DNA from: PALSA-911 sp963839645
Lineage (GTDB): Bacteria > Pseudomonadota > Alphaproteobacteria > Acetobacterales > Acetobacteraceae
Assembly: GCA_963839645.1 (NCBI GenBank)
Contig: CAWIVZ010000002.1
Location: 124,001 to 188,000 of the forward strand
Direction of reading: 5' to 3'
DNA: 64,000 bases
The notes under the pieces were generated by a model that saw only the letters and a program-made list of their open reading frames with translations, searched no databases and was not told the origin of the DNA. Each line of letters begins with the position of its first letter. Within the stretch, counting starts at the first letter, position 1. Below, piece after piece: positions 27,827 to 37,159 of this stretch. Made by a program: the position numbers and the translations under genes.

Positions 27827-28994
27827 ATGGATTTCACCCTCTCCCCCGCCCAGGAACAGATCCGCCAGGAAGTGCTGCGCCTCTGCGCCCGCTTCGACGA
27901 GACCTACTGGCTGGAACGCGACCAGACCGCCACCTTCCCCGAGGATTTCTACCGCGCCTGCGCCGATGGCAGCTGGCTCGGCATCGCCATGCCGGAGGAA
28001 TACGGCGGCGCCGGCCTCGGCATCACCGAAGCCGCGATCATGGTCCAGGCCGTCGCGGAATCGGGTGCGGCCATGTCCGGCGCGTCCGCCATCCACATCA
28101 ACATCTTCGGCCTCAACCCCGTGGTCGTGCACGGCACGGAAGCGCAGAAGCGCCGCATGCTGCCGCCACTGATCCAGGGCAAGGACAAGGCCTGCTTCGG
28201 CGTCACCGAGCCCGATGCCGGCCTGAACACCACGGAAATCAGCACCCGCGCCGAAAAGAAGGGCGACCGCTACATCGTCACCGGCCAGAAGATCTGGACC
28301 TCCACCGCCCAGGTCGCCAACAAGATCCTGCTGCTCGCCCGCACCACGCCGAAGGACAGGATCACCCGCAAAACCCAGGGCCTGAGCCTGTTCTACACCG
28401 ACCTCGACCGCACCAAGGCCGATGTCCGCCTCATCCACAAAATGGGCCGCCACGCGGTGGACAGCAACATGGTGTTCTTCGAGGGCATGGAAATCCCCGA
28501 GGAAGACCGCATCGGCGAGGAAGGCGAGGGGTTCCGCGCCATCATCCACGGCCTGAACCCCGAACGCATCCTGCTCGCCGCCGAGGCCGTCGGCATCGGC
28601 CGCGTCGCCCTGGCGCGCGCCACCAAATACGCCCGCGAGCGCATCGTCTTCGGCCGCCCCATCGGCCAGAACCAGTCCATCCAGCATCCCCTCGCGAAGA
28701 ACTGGGCCGAGCTCGAAGCCGCCAACCTGATGATGCTGAAGGCCGCCAGCCTCTATGACCGCGGCATGGAATGCGGCGCCGAGGCCAACGCCTCGAAATA
28801 CCTGGCCGCCGAGGCCGGCTTCCATGCCTGCGAGCAGGCGGTCATGACGCATGGCGGCATGGGCTATGCGGTGGAGTACCACGTGGAGCGCTATTTCCGC
28901 GAAATCATGATCCCCCGCATCGCCCCGATCAGCCCGCAGCTGATCCTCGTCCTACCTCGCCGAGCGCGTGCTCGGCCTGCCCAAATCCTACTGA
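27827..28994 (+). CDS. Acyl-CoA dehydrogenase, C-terminus in another frame
   Basis: A flavoprotein of about 388 residues in the acyl-CoA dehydrogenase family. Landmarks: MPEEYGGAGLG, CFGVTEPDAGLNTTEISTRA (FAD/substrate loop), QKIWTSTAQVANKILLLART, ERILLAAEAVGIG and MTHGGMGYAVEYHVERYFRE near the C-terminus. The last 14 codons (SYLAERVLGLPKSY, then TGA at 28992) are in the next frame; removing one base near 28949 joins them and gives a whole codon count. As read, the frame continues into the SDR gene. It is divergent from paaA, which suggests a role in aromatic-acid or acyl-CoA breakdown. Confidence 0.82.
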
Positions 28995-29010
28995 ACGAAA
29001 GCCCAGGAAA

Positions 29011-29781
29011 ATGCCCAAGACCCCCGACTACTTCCACGGCAAGACCATCGTCATCACCGGCGCCGCCAGCGGCATCGGCCGCGCCACGGCGCTGATCTTC
29101 GCGCGGGAAGGGGCCAACGTCGTCTGCGCCGACATCGACGCGCCCGGCGCCGCCCGCACCGCCGAAACCGTCATCCAGCACGGCGCCCGCGCCATTTCCG
29201 TGCCCACCGACGTCTGCTCGCGCGAGCAGGTCAACGCCATGATCGCCCGCGCCATCGAGCAGTTCGGCCAGGTCGATTTCCTGTTCCAGGCCGCCGGCGC
29301 CGCGCTGCGCCGCGCCAAATTCCTGGAGATCGACGACGCGCTGTATGACAAGACCTTCGAGCTGAACACCAAGGGCGTCTTCCTCGGCATGCAGGCGGTG
29401 CTGCCGCACATGCTGGAACGCGGCTTCGGCGTCATCGTCAACGTCGCCAGCATGTCCCACAAGCGCGGCGGCCCCGGCGCCTCCATCCACTACGCCGCCG
29501 CCAAGGGCGCGGTGCTCACCATGACGCTCGGCGTCGCCCGCGAATTCGCCGATCGCGGCATCCGCGCCTTGTCGATCTCGCCCGGCCCGATCAACACCCC
29601 GTTCCAGGCCGCCTCCAACACCTCGCCGGAACTGATGGCCCAGTTCAAGAACGACGTGCCGATGAAGCGCTACGGGGAACCCGAGGAGATCGGCGAGCTT
29701 GTATTGTTCATGTGCTCGGATGCCTGCACCTACATGACCGCCGATACCGTCTACGTGAACGGCGGCGGCGGCTATCGCTGA
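29011..29781 (+). CDS. Short-chain dehydrogenase/reductase
   Basis: A 256-residue classical SDR. Cofactor motif TGAASGIGRATALIFA at residues 16-31 and ADIDAPG after the second strand suggest NAD preference. The catalytic triad is Ser in NVASMSHKRGG and Tyr-x-x-x-Lys in HYAAAKGAVL. It follows the acyl-CoA dehydrogenase by 17 bases, so the two are likely cotranscribed. Substrate unknown; oxidation of a hydroxyacyl intermediate or a secondary alcohol would fit the neighbourhood. Confidence 0.85.
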   Translation: MPKTPDYFHGKTIVITGAASGIGRATALIFAREGANVVCADIDAPGAARTAETVIQHGARAISVPTDVCSREQVNAMIARAIEQFGQVDFLFQAAGAALRRAKFLEIDDALYDKTFELNTKGVFLGMQAVLPHMLERGFGVIVNVASMSHKRGGPGASIHYAAAKGAVLTMTLGVAREFADRGIRALSISPGPINTPFQAASNTSPELMAQFKNDVPMKRYGEPEEIGELVLFMCSDACTYMTADTVYVNGGGGYR

Positions 29782-29794
29782 AAGGACCACGGCC

Positions 29795-31275
29795 ATGGCC
29801 GCGCGGGTGATCGCCGTCGAACCGTTCGACATCGTGGTGTTCGGCGCCAGCGGCGACCTCGCCAGCCGCAAGCTGCTGCCGGCCCTGTACCACCGCGACC
29901 TCGCCGGCCAGATCCCGCAACACGCCCGCATCATCGGCGTCTCCCGCCGCCCCAACACCCACGCGGAATTCCGCGCCGCCGCGCGCGAAGCGGTGCGGGC
30001 GAGCGTGGGCGCCGGCAACGGTGGACGAAGCCGCCCTGAAGCGCTTCTGCGAACGCCTGTTCTACGTCCCGGTGGACGTCGGCGCGGACAAGGGCTGGGC
30101 CGAACTCGCCGCGCTCCTGAAGGACGGCGAGGACCGCATCCGCGTCTGCTACCTCGCCACCGCGCCGGAACTGTTCACCGTCATCGCCAAACAGCTCGGC
30201 AAGCGCAAGCTGGTCACCGAGCGCACCCGCCTGGTGGTGGAAAAGCCGATCGGCAAAAGCCTGCAATCCGCGCGGGAGGTCAACGACACGCTCGGCAGCG
30301 TGTTCGCCGAGCGCAACATCTACCGCATCGATCATTACCTGGGAAAGGAAACCGTCCAGAACCTGATGGCGCTGCGCTTCGCCAACGCCCTGTTCGAGCC
30401 GCTGTGGAACAGCCGCTACATCGACAGCGTGCAGATCACCGTGGCCGAGACCATCGGCGTCGAAGGCCGCGCCGCCTATTACGACACCGCCGGCGCGCTG
30501 CGCGACATGGTGCAGAACCACATGCTGCAACTGCTCTGCCTGGTGGCGATCGAAACCCCGATGTCGATCGAGGCCGACAGCGTGCGCGACGAAAAGCTCA
30601 AGGTTTTACGCGCGCTGAAGCCGATCGACGAGGCCAACGCCCAGCACCCTCACCGTGCGCGGCCAGTACCGCGCCGGCGCCATCGCGGACGGCGCCGTGC
30701 CGGGCTACCTGGAGGAACTGGAGTCCAAATCCAGCCACACCGAAACCTTCGTCGCCATCAAGGCGGAAATCGGCAACTGGCGCTGGGCCGGCGTGCCGTT
30801 CTACCTGCGCACCGGCAAGCGCCTGCCCAACCGGGTATCCGAAATCGTCGTCACCTTCCGCCCCGTCCCGCACTCGGTGTTCGACACCTCGGCCGGCCCG
30901 ATCGCCAGCAACCGCCTGGTGATCCGCCTGCAACCGGACGAGGGCGTGAAACTATGGCTGATGATCAAGGACCCCGGCCCCGGCGGCATGCGCCTGCGCC
31001 ACGTCCCGCTCGACATGAGCTTCGCCGCCGCCTTCGGCGTGCGCAACCCGGATGCCTATGAACGCCTGGTGATGGACGTGGTCCGCGGCAACCAGACCCT
31101 GTTCATGCGCCGCGACGAGGTGGAAGCCGCCTGGGCCTGGATCGACCCGATCCTGGATGCCTGGCACGCCTCCGAGGAGCCGCCGAAAAGCTACACCGCC
31201 GGCACCTGGGGGCCGTCTTCGGCCATTGCCCTGATCGAGCGGGATGGGCGGACTTGGCATGATGAGGACGATTAG
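29795..31275 (+). pseudogene. zwf: Glucose-6-phosphate 1-dehydrogenase with two frameshifts
   Basis: On repair a 492-residue G6PD, which oxidises glucose-6-phosphate to 6-phosphogluconolactone with NADP, the entry to the Entner-Doudoroff and pentose phosphate routes. VVFGASGDLASRKLLP is the dinucleotide site near residue 16, VVEKPIGKS carries the conserved Lys/Pro pair, and RIDHYLGKETVQN is the catalytic signature. The frame breaks at 30014 (GG where one G restores ATVDEAALKRF) and near 30645 (extra base before TLTVRGQY). Both are single-base additions, and 1481 minus two is 493 codons. Conservation through all three parts argues for sequence error. Confidence 0.85.
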
Positions 31276-31732
31276 TGATCCAAAGGGTCCTATTGGATGG
31301 CAGTTTTCGACCCGTGTTTACACATTGGCGGCCAATCAGCCGATCCTTAAACGGACATTCGGTATGCCGCGTCACCGGGAAGTCGCGCCCTTGCCGGACA
31401 TCCATGATGCTCCGCGATAATCCCCGAAGCGGACTTTCAGCGCAGACACCTGCTATACCCGAACGACCACGCCTAGCCGCGATGAGGTAGCGACCATAGC
31501 AGGTATGCACCGTCAGATTGTCCGCCCCGGAAACGAACACTTGGCAAGGAAAGCAGTCGTTTATTCGGATCGGCTTAGGGTTTCCACCGCCATGGGCGTG
31601 CCAACTCATCGGTCACGTGATATCGGCATGGCATTGTGGCACCGATTTACAAATCTCGGGTCGTCGGACTGACCACACCTACAGCTATCTTACGCCCACA
31701 AAAAACCGGATTGATAAGGAGAAATCTCGCAG
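31276..31732. other. Gene-poor intergenic stretch
   Basis: 457 bases after zwf with no convincing coding frame and no RNA gene seen. A short motif of the type AAGCGGACWTT appears here (around 31428) and again near 33676, suggesting shared ancestral fragments, but it is too short to interpret. Confidence 0.4.
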
Positions 31733-32204
31733 GTGCCCGTTACCATTTTTGGTAAAAGGAAAATCGCTCAAGCCATGTACAAGCGGGGACGCCAGTTCGT
31801 CGGTGCGGCGCTTTGCTACAGCGGCAGATGGGCTACGTCTATCCCGTAGCATACATGGTGGCACAGGGGGCTGAGCTCATCCTGAAGGGGGGCCTGCTCT
31901 TCGCCAACTATGACTACTTCAAGCCGATTTTGGGCAAACGGGGCGTGCTCGGCCATGACCTCGTAAAATGTGCCGACGCCGCTACAGCGGCATTTGGCCT
32001 TCACCAGATGGCCCCCCTACTTCGGCGAGAGTTGGAGAAGCGAACGAGCTCTACCAAGGTCATGTCCTGCGCTATGCCAGTGGCCACGACTTGTTCGTTG
32101 GATCGGAAAGCATCGAAATCGGGCATGTGGTGCTGCGGATGCTGGCGGTTATGAAAGTGATAGATGGCACGCTCGCCACTATGTTTCCGCCAACGTCCTC
32201 CTAG
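31733..32204 (+). pseudogene. Broken small gene, possibly HEPN-like
   Basis: Fragments in three frames read in order: VPVTIFGKRKIAQAMYKRGR from a GTG at 31733 with AAGGAG eleven bases upstream, then MGYVYPVAYMVAQGAELILK and LGKRGVLGHDLVKCAD, then ELYQGHVLRYASGHDLFVGS and LRMLAVMKVIDG. The middle piece, with A-Y-x-x-x-G-A-E-L-x-L-K and G-H-D-L, resembles HEPN-type helical domains. At least two frame changes separate the pieces, so no complete protein is made as read. The assignment is tentative. Confidence 0.35.
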
Positions 32205-32282
32205 AGGGTGACATGAAAACTCCGGCTAGGAGGTCGCGCGTTGCAGCATAATGGCTAAGGCGTGCAGCAAGCATAGCAAGGG

Positions 32283-32310
32283 GGTGCAGTGCCGCTCTTG
32301 GCACTGCACC
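32283..32310. repeat. Palindrome, GGTGCRGTGCC family (copy 2)
   Basis: GGTGCAGTGCC (32283-32293) and GGCACTGCACC (32300-32310) form a perfect 11-bp stem with a six-base loop. The arms differ from copy 1 by one compensated base pair (G-C to A-T). Confidence 0.6.
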
Positions 32311-32375
32311 ACTACCTTGGGTGGTCCGCCATGATGTAAGGTCGATCGGCATTGTGCCTTCATGGCTAGCCGAAA

Positions 32376-32411
32376 GAATTGATGCAGTGCCAAGTGGCAC
32401 TGCACCAATTC
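32376..32411. repeat. Palindrome, GGTGCRGTGCC family (copy 3)
   Basis: GAATTGATGCAGTGCCA (32376-32392) and TGGCACTGCACCAATTC (32395-32411) form a 17-bp stem with one G-T wobble and a two-base loop. The inner part matches the other copies and the outer GAATT/AATTC arm is extra. Confidence 0.6.
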
Positions 32412-32671
32412 TTTTCTACATCTTCTGCGCAGTAACGAAACGAAACCGTTACCCCAAAGGTGATAAGACTGTGGCGATCATCATAGCATTACCGAAGGGC
32501 CACGCCTGATCGCCATCGTCTATTATATTGCCACGGACATCGGAATGATGCACATTACGGTTCGTTCCGCTATCCTCTGAGACAGCCTGGGCTGAAAATA
32601 GGAGCCTATAAGGAGGACAGTCTGACTGAGACTCACAAACATATCAATCGAAATAAAAAGGGCCTTATGCC

Positions 32672-33401
32672 GTGTCCAAGAAGAAAATTACATATCTGGT
32701 CGCTGGACTTCTGACGCTTGCCGCAATCCAAAATACGGTGGCGGCAAGCACGGTAACCTCAGTGATGCTTTAGTCCAAGCCCTTCGCCGTTATGGAATGA
32801 CCACAGCGGAAGCTGGACCGCCAGTAGCGGTGAAATTTTGCGCAATACCCAATAATAACCCCCTGTCCGTATCGGTATTACCATTTATTATGACTGATAT
32901 ATCGGCAACAATAACCATGAACAATCTCGGAGATGGCGGCTTGCTCCTACGTGGTGATGGCACCGGCCAGAACGGTTTATCTTATCCTTGGGGGTAACGG
33001 TTATGGCCAAGGCTCAAGAGGGGGCGCCTCCGGAACCTCAATATATTGGGATGTTATCCATAACGGAGTGTTTTCCCCGGAGCAGGGCTCGTATCAGGTT
33101 ATTTCGCACCAGCGGTACATATCTCATTACAGTTTCGGTTATAGGTAATGCCTACTCGGCTTATGTCGATGGCTCTTCGATTCCCGCTACGACATTAATC
33201 GACAACACATTTCTCAGCGGAAGGGTCGGGCTCTATGACAATAAGCCTAACACGACTACAGGCTCAGGATTCGGACCGGCCGCGTCGTTCAGTAATTTCA
33301 GTTTGACTGGGACACTCGCACCCGTGCCGGAGCCAGGATCCCTTGCGCTGGTTAGTTTTGCGTTAATGGCGACTGGCATTGTCCGCCGTCGACCGGGTTG
33401 A
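32672..33401 (+). pseudogene. PEP-CTERM protein with LamG-like domain, broken by four frameshifts
   Basis: Reading from GTG 32672: a signal peptide (KKKITYLVAGLLTLAAIQ, then VAAS), a beta-sandwich-like body (LWNDHSGSWTASSGEI, PLSVSVLPFIMTDISATITM, LILGGNGYGQGSRGG, GTYLITVSVIGNAYSAYVDG) and a PEP-CTERM tail, VPEPGSLALVSFALM followed by RRRP. The frame changes near 32770, 32851, 32970 and 33105, each time by one added base. 730 minus four is 242 codons. The body resembles LamG/concanavalin-type adhesion or carbohydrate-binding domains. Either a decayed gene in an AT-rich patch or a victim of the same error seen elsewhere. Confidence 0.6.
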
Positions 33402-33902
33402 GAATGCGCTTCACAGGTGGCCAAAGAGTTCGCCCATTTAGGGGGCGCTTATTCCAGGAGCAAGCGTAGGGAAAGCGGTGAAGTTCCACTTGGAACTTCA
33501 CCGCTTTCCCCATCGAACTGAAATGGTGCAATGCCAAGCGGCATCGGCACCCTACGTCGCTATCCGAGGCATCACCATAGAAGCCGACAGACCGCTCTCG
33601 GCCAGATCGTGCCAAACTCGGATGTCCGGTTCCGATCACAGCCGCTCAGAAGCGGACAGGCGGCTCTCCACCCGAAGCGGACATTGACGCACCCAAACGC
33701 GATGACCTCTGCGGGAGACACGGCGGTCTTGCACCCGTAACGCTCTGGCTGTGTCTCGGGCCGAGAGATACGCAGCGTCTGTGTCAGGCGCCAACCGGGC
33801 ACGCCCCGTGCCGGGGCGTCTGCATGGACACCGACCAAATTGCCGGTCCATAATTCGCCAACAGGCGCGCTCCGGGAGCGACGTCGCGCGGAGAGGTCCA
33901 AG
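33402..33902. other. Intergenic patch with palindromes
   Basis: 501 bases before the FMO operon. It holds the 42-base palindrome (33469-33510) and an imperfect relative of the GGTGC palindrome at 33525-33551. No coding frame is convincing. Confidence 0.45.
33469..33510. repeat. Perfect 42-base palindrome (20-bp arms)
   Basis: GGGAAAGCGGTGAAGTTCCA (33469-33488) is the exact reverse complement of 33491-33510, with only CT between. No T-run follows. Such a perfect long cruciform is unusual for a terminator. An imperfect GGTGC-type palindrome follows 15 bases later. Confidence 0.65.
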
Positions 33903-35696
33903 ATGAACGATTTCGATCAATCCTTCGTTGAGTTTCAGGCCGAGATGCAGGTTCGGCATGCCGCCGAAGACTGGCTCGCTTCCTTCGAGACGGCGCTTGT
34001 CTCCCGGGATGTGGCGCGTATCGGCGCCTTGTTCCATCAGGACAGCCATTGGCGGGACATCCTGGCCTTCACCTGGAACCTGTCATCGGCCGAGGGCCGG
34101 GACAACGTCGCGACGCGCCTCGCGGCGGAACAGGAGCGCACCGGCGCGCACGGATTTCATTTGCCCCCGGGCCGCAAGCCGCCGCGCAAAGTGAAGCGCC
34201 TCGGGATCGACAGCGTCGAGGCGATCTTCGAGTTCCAGACGGCGGACGGCAGCGGCGCCGGCATCATCCGGCTTTCGCCGGCACCCGAGGACGGCGACCG
34301 GATGAAGGCGTGGCTGCTCTCGACGACGCTGGAGACGCTGGAGGGCTATGAGGAGAAAATCGGCGGCAACCGGCCAACCGGGGCCGCCTATTCGCGGAAT
34401 TTCGGCGGCGACAACTGGGCGGACGTGCGCCGCAAGGCCAGTGCCTATGACGATCGGGAGCCCACGGTTCTCGTGATCGGCGGCGCCCAGTCGGGTCTCT
34501 CGATCGCGGCGCGCCTCAATCAACTGGGCGTCGACACGCTCGTCGTCGAGAAATGGCCCCACATCGGCGATAGCTGGCGCAAACGCTACCACTCGCTGGC
34601 GTTGCACAACTCGATCCACCTGAACCATCTGCCCTACATGGAATTCCCGCCGACCTGGCCGAAATATATTCCGAAGGACATGCTTGGGCTCTGGTTCGAG
34701 TTCTATGCCCAGGTGATGGAGATCAATTGCTGGACGGATACGGAATTCGTCGGCGGCACATGGAACGAGACGGAGAAACGCTGGACCGCCCGGCTGCAGC
34801 GCGGGGACGGGACCGAGCGCGTTGTGCGGCCCCGGCATCTCGTGTTCGCCAACGGCGTCAGCTCCTATCCGATGATCCCGGACGTGCCGGGCCTGGCGGA
34901 TTTCAAGGGACAGATCCTCCACTCCGAGGGGTTCGACAGCGGCGCGGACTGGAAGGGGAAGCGGGCCTTCATTCTGGGCACCGGCAGCAGCGCGAACGAT
35001 ATCGCGCTCGATCTGCACAGCCATGGGGTGAACACGACGCTCATTCAGCGCGGCTCCACGACCGTCGTGTCGATCGACCCGAGCGCCAGGCTCAACGAAG
35101 CGATCTGGGACGAGGGGGGACCGCTGGAGGATTGCGACCTGATCGTCTCGTCCGCCACACCCCCGTTGATCGTCAAGGCCTACAAATCCGTCACGAAGCG
35201 CATGCTCGAGCTGGACAAGGAGATGATCGAGGGCCTCAAGGGCATCGGCTTCAAGCACGATGTCGGCGAGGACGAGACCGGCCACCAGTTGAAATATTTC
35301 CGCCGCGGCGGCGGCTACAATCTCGATGCGGGCAGCTCGGCCCTCATGATCAAGGGCGAACTGGGCCTTCTGCAGTACGACCGGATCGAGCGCTTCTCCG
35401 CCGACGGTGCGCTGCTGAAGGATGGATCGACGGTTCCGGCCGATCTGATCGTTCTGGCGACCGGCTACTATCCGCAGATGGAGCTCGTCCGCCGCGCGCT
35501 CGGCGAGGAGATGGTGGAGCGCATCGGCCCGGTCTGGGGCCTCGGCGAGGATGGTGAACTGAACAACATGTTCAAGCGCACGCCGCAGGAAGGCCTGTGG
35601 TTCATTGCCGGTGGCCTGGCCCAATGCCGTATCAACTCGAAGTATCTGGCCCTGCAGATCAAGGCGACGGAACTCGGGAAACTCGGCCCGCTCTGA
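33903..35696 (+). CDS. Flavin-containing monooxygenase with NTF2-like N-terminal domain
   Basis: A 597-residue protein. Residues 1-150 form a SnoaL/NTF2-like domain (AEDWLASFETALVSRDVARI, DILAFTWNLSSAEGRDNV). Residues about 190-590 form a class B flavin monooxygenase: VLVIGGAQSGLSIAARL binds FAD (GxGxxG with Ala/Gln substitutions), FILGTGSSANDIALDL binds NADPH, and VLATGYYPQ is the C-terminal ATG motif. It resembles YUCCA/CzcO-type enzymes. It heads an apparent operon with a cupin and an SDR. Substrate unknown; an oxygenative catabolic step is likely. Confidence 0.85.
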   Translation: MNDFDQSFVEFQAEMQVRHAAEDWLASFETALVSRDVARIGALFHQDSHWRDILAFTWNLSSAEGRDNVATRLAAEQERTGAHGFHLPPGRKPPRKVKRLGIDSVEAIFEFQTADGSGAGIIRLSPAPEDGDRMKAWLLSTTLETLEGYEEKIGGNRPTGAAYSRNFGGDNWADVRRKASAYDDREPTVLVIGGAQSGLSIAARLNQLGVDTLVVEKWPHIGDSWRKRYHSLALHNSIHLNHLPYMEFPPTWPKYIPKDMLGLWFEFYAQVMEINCWTDTEFVGGTWNETEKRWTARLQRGDGTERVVRPRHLVFANGVSSYPMIPDVPGLADFKGQILHSEGFDSGADWKGKRAFILGTGSSANDIALDLHSHGVNTTLIQRGSTTVVSIDPSARLNEAIWDEGGPLEDCDLIVSSATPPLIVKAYKSVTKRMLELDKEMIEGLKGIGFKHDVGEDETGHQLKYFRRGGGYNLDAGSSALMIKGELGLLQYDRIERFSADGALLKDGSTVPADLIVLATGYYPQMELVRRALGEEMVERIGPVWGLGEDGELNNMFKRTPQEGLWFIAGGLAQCRINSKYLALQIKATELGKLGPL

Positions 35697-35741
35697 AGAA
35701 GCCCGCCATCTGGCGGATCCGTTGCGATCAGGAGGTTAGCG

Positions 35742-36251
35742 ATGCCAGGAATATCCAGGAGCTTCGATCCGAAATCCGTCGAGTGGCGACGCGTCACCGA
35801 CCCGGATTGCCGGGAATACAAGATCGATTTCGAGTACTGCCTGCTCGGCTACGACCTGTCGATCGGACGGCTGGACATGCTGCTGCGCTACGCGACGGGG
35901 CGGGGTCACTGCCGGCGCCACCGGCATGTTGCCTCGACGCTGACCTTGGTGCTGGAGGGTGAGCAGCATTTGCTGGAAATCCAGCCGGATGGCTCGACCA
36001 AAGCCATCTCCCGCAAGGCAGGCGACTACGCCCTCGCCAGCCCGGATGCGTTGCCGCACGTCGAATGCGGCGGTGAGGCGGGCGGCACGGTCCTGCTATC
36101 GATGACCGCGCCGGACGGCATTCTGTTCGAGTATTTCGACGAGAACATGCAGAACGGCTGGACGCTGTCGATCGAGCAGTACGTCGATGCCTGGAACAAC
36201 GGAACGCCCTACGGAGCAGCGCCCCAGGCGGCGGAAACAACCGCGAATTGA
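35742..36251 (+). CDS. Cupin-domain protein
   Basis: A 169-residue single-cupin protein. The motif-1 region is GRGHCRRHRHVASTLTLVLEG, giving histidines HxxHxH-like for metal, and motif 2 is SPDALPHVECGGEAGGTV. AGGAGG (35730-35735) lies six bases before the ATG. It sits 45 bases after the FMO gene and 31 bases before an SDR gene, so it is probably cotranscribed and may bind or isomerise the oxygenated product. No exact family assigned. Confidence 0.75.
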   Translation: MPGISRSFDPKSVEWRRVTDPDCREYKIDFEYCLLGYDLSIGRLDMLLRYATGRGHCRRHRHVASTLTLVLEGEQHLLEIQPDGSTKAISRKAGDYALASPDALPHVECGGEAGGTVLLSMTAPDGILFEYFDENMQNGWTLSIEQYVDAWNNGTPYGAAPQAAETTAN

Positions 36252-36282
36252 ACCAGCAGCACGGAATAGGGACGTCCAGGAC

Positions 36283-37074
36283 ATGCATCCGAAAGGCAAG
36301 GTTTGCGTCGTTACAGGTGCCGCAAGCGGCATAGGCGAAGCGACGGCGCGCGCGTTCGCGGCGGCCGGGGCGCGCGGCGTCGTGGTCGCGGACACCAATG
36401 TCGAAGGGCTTGACCGGGTGGCCGCCGACATCGATGCCCTTCCGGTCCGCACGAACGTTGCCAAGGAAGAGGACATCCAGGCGCTCGTGCGCGCGGCCGA
36501 GGCGGCGTACGGCCCGGTCGACATCTTCTTCTCCAACGCCGGGCTGTCCCGCAAAGGGCACGAGGAAGCGTCGGACGCGGAATGGGACCTGATGTGGCGC
36601 GTGCACGTGATGAGCCACGTGTTCGCCGCGCGCGCCCTGATCCCCGGCATGCTGGAGCGCGGATCCGGTTATCTGCTGAGCACCGCTTCGGCCGCGGGCC
36701 TGCTGGCTTCGCTGAACTCCACGCCCTACGGCGTGACGAAGCACGCCGCCGTTGCCCTCGCTGAATCGCTGTCCATTCAATACGGCGATCGCGGTATCCG
36801 CTTCTCCGTGCTCTGCCCGCAATCGGTCCGGACAGGGATGCACACGGGACAGCCAAGTGCCGCCAGCGTCGATGGCGTGATGGAGGCGAGCGACGTCGCC
36901 CAAAAGGTGCTGGAGGCGATGGAGGCCGAGCGTTTCCTGATCCTGTCGCATGAAACCGTCGCCCAATACATGGTGCGCAAGGCATCGAACCCGGATCGGT
37001 GGCTGGCGGGAATGCGGCGCCTGCGGGACAAGGTCTACGGCGCCGGCAAGCCGCAAAACGCGGGATCGGTATAG
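36283..37074 (+). CDS. Short-chain dehydrogenase/reductase
   Basis: A 263-residue SDR. VVTGAASGIGEATARAFAAAG (residues about 9-29) binds the cofactor, and ADTNVEG after strand two points to NAD. The catalytic residues are Ser in LLSTASAAGLLASLN and Tyr-x-x-x-Lys in PYGVTKHAAVAL. It is the third gene of the FMO-cupin operon, so it probably oxidises an alcohol made by the upstream steps. A strong hairpin follows its stop. Confidence 0.87.
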   Translation: MHPKGKVCVVTGAASGIGEATARAFAAAGARGVVVADTNVEGLDRVAADIDALPVRTNVAKEEDIQALVRAAEAAYGPVDIFFSNAGLSRKGHEEASDAEWDLMWRVHVMSHVFAARALIPGMLERGSGYLLSTASAAGLLASLNSTPYGVTKHAAVALAESLSIQYGDRGIRFSVLCPQSVRTGMHTGQPSAASVDGVMEASDVAQKVLEAMEAERFLILSHETVAQYMVRKASNPDRWLAGMRRLRDKVYGAGKPQNAGSV

Positions 37075-37096
37075 CTCCAACCCGAACAAACAATGA

Positions 37097-37137
37097 CCCT
37101 TGGCGGTCGTGGCCCTGGATTGCCACGCCGCCAAGGG
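37097..37137. terminator. Hairpin between convergent SDR and enolase-superfamily genes
   Basis: CCCTTGGCGG (37097-37106) pairs perfectly with CCGCCAAGGG (37128-37137), and the interior CGTGGC/GCCACG extends the stem after one bulged base. It lies in the 85-bp gap between two gene ends, so it could terminate both directions, though no U-tract is present. Confidence 0.5.
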
Positions 37138-37159
37138 GCGGCTCGCAACGACGATTTGA

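Noticed and set aside
31518..31874. A 118-codon plus-strand frame after zwf
   Set aside because: No domain, no ribosome-binding site, and it overlaps the possible HEPN-like remnant in another frame.
21508..33902. AT-rich patches as a possible integrated element or prophage
   Set aside because: No integrase, transposase or phage gene is present; the interval holds ordinary paa and zwf genes, so a single island is not supported.
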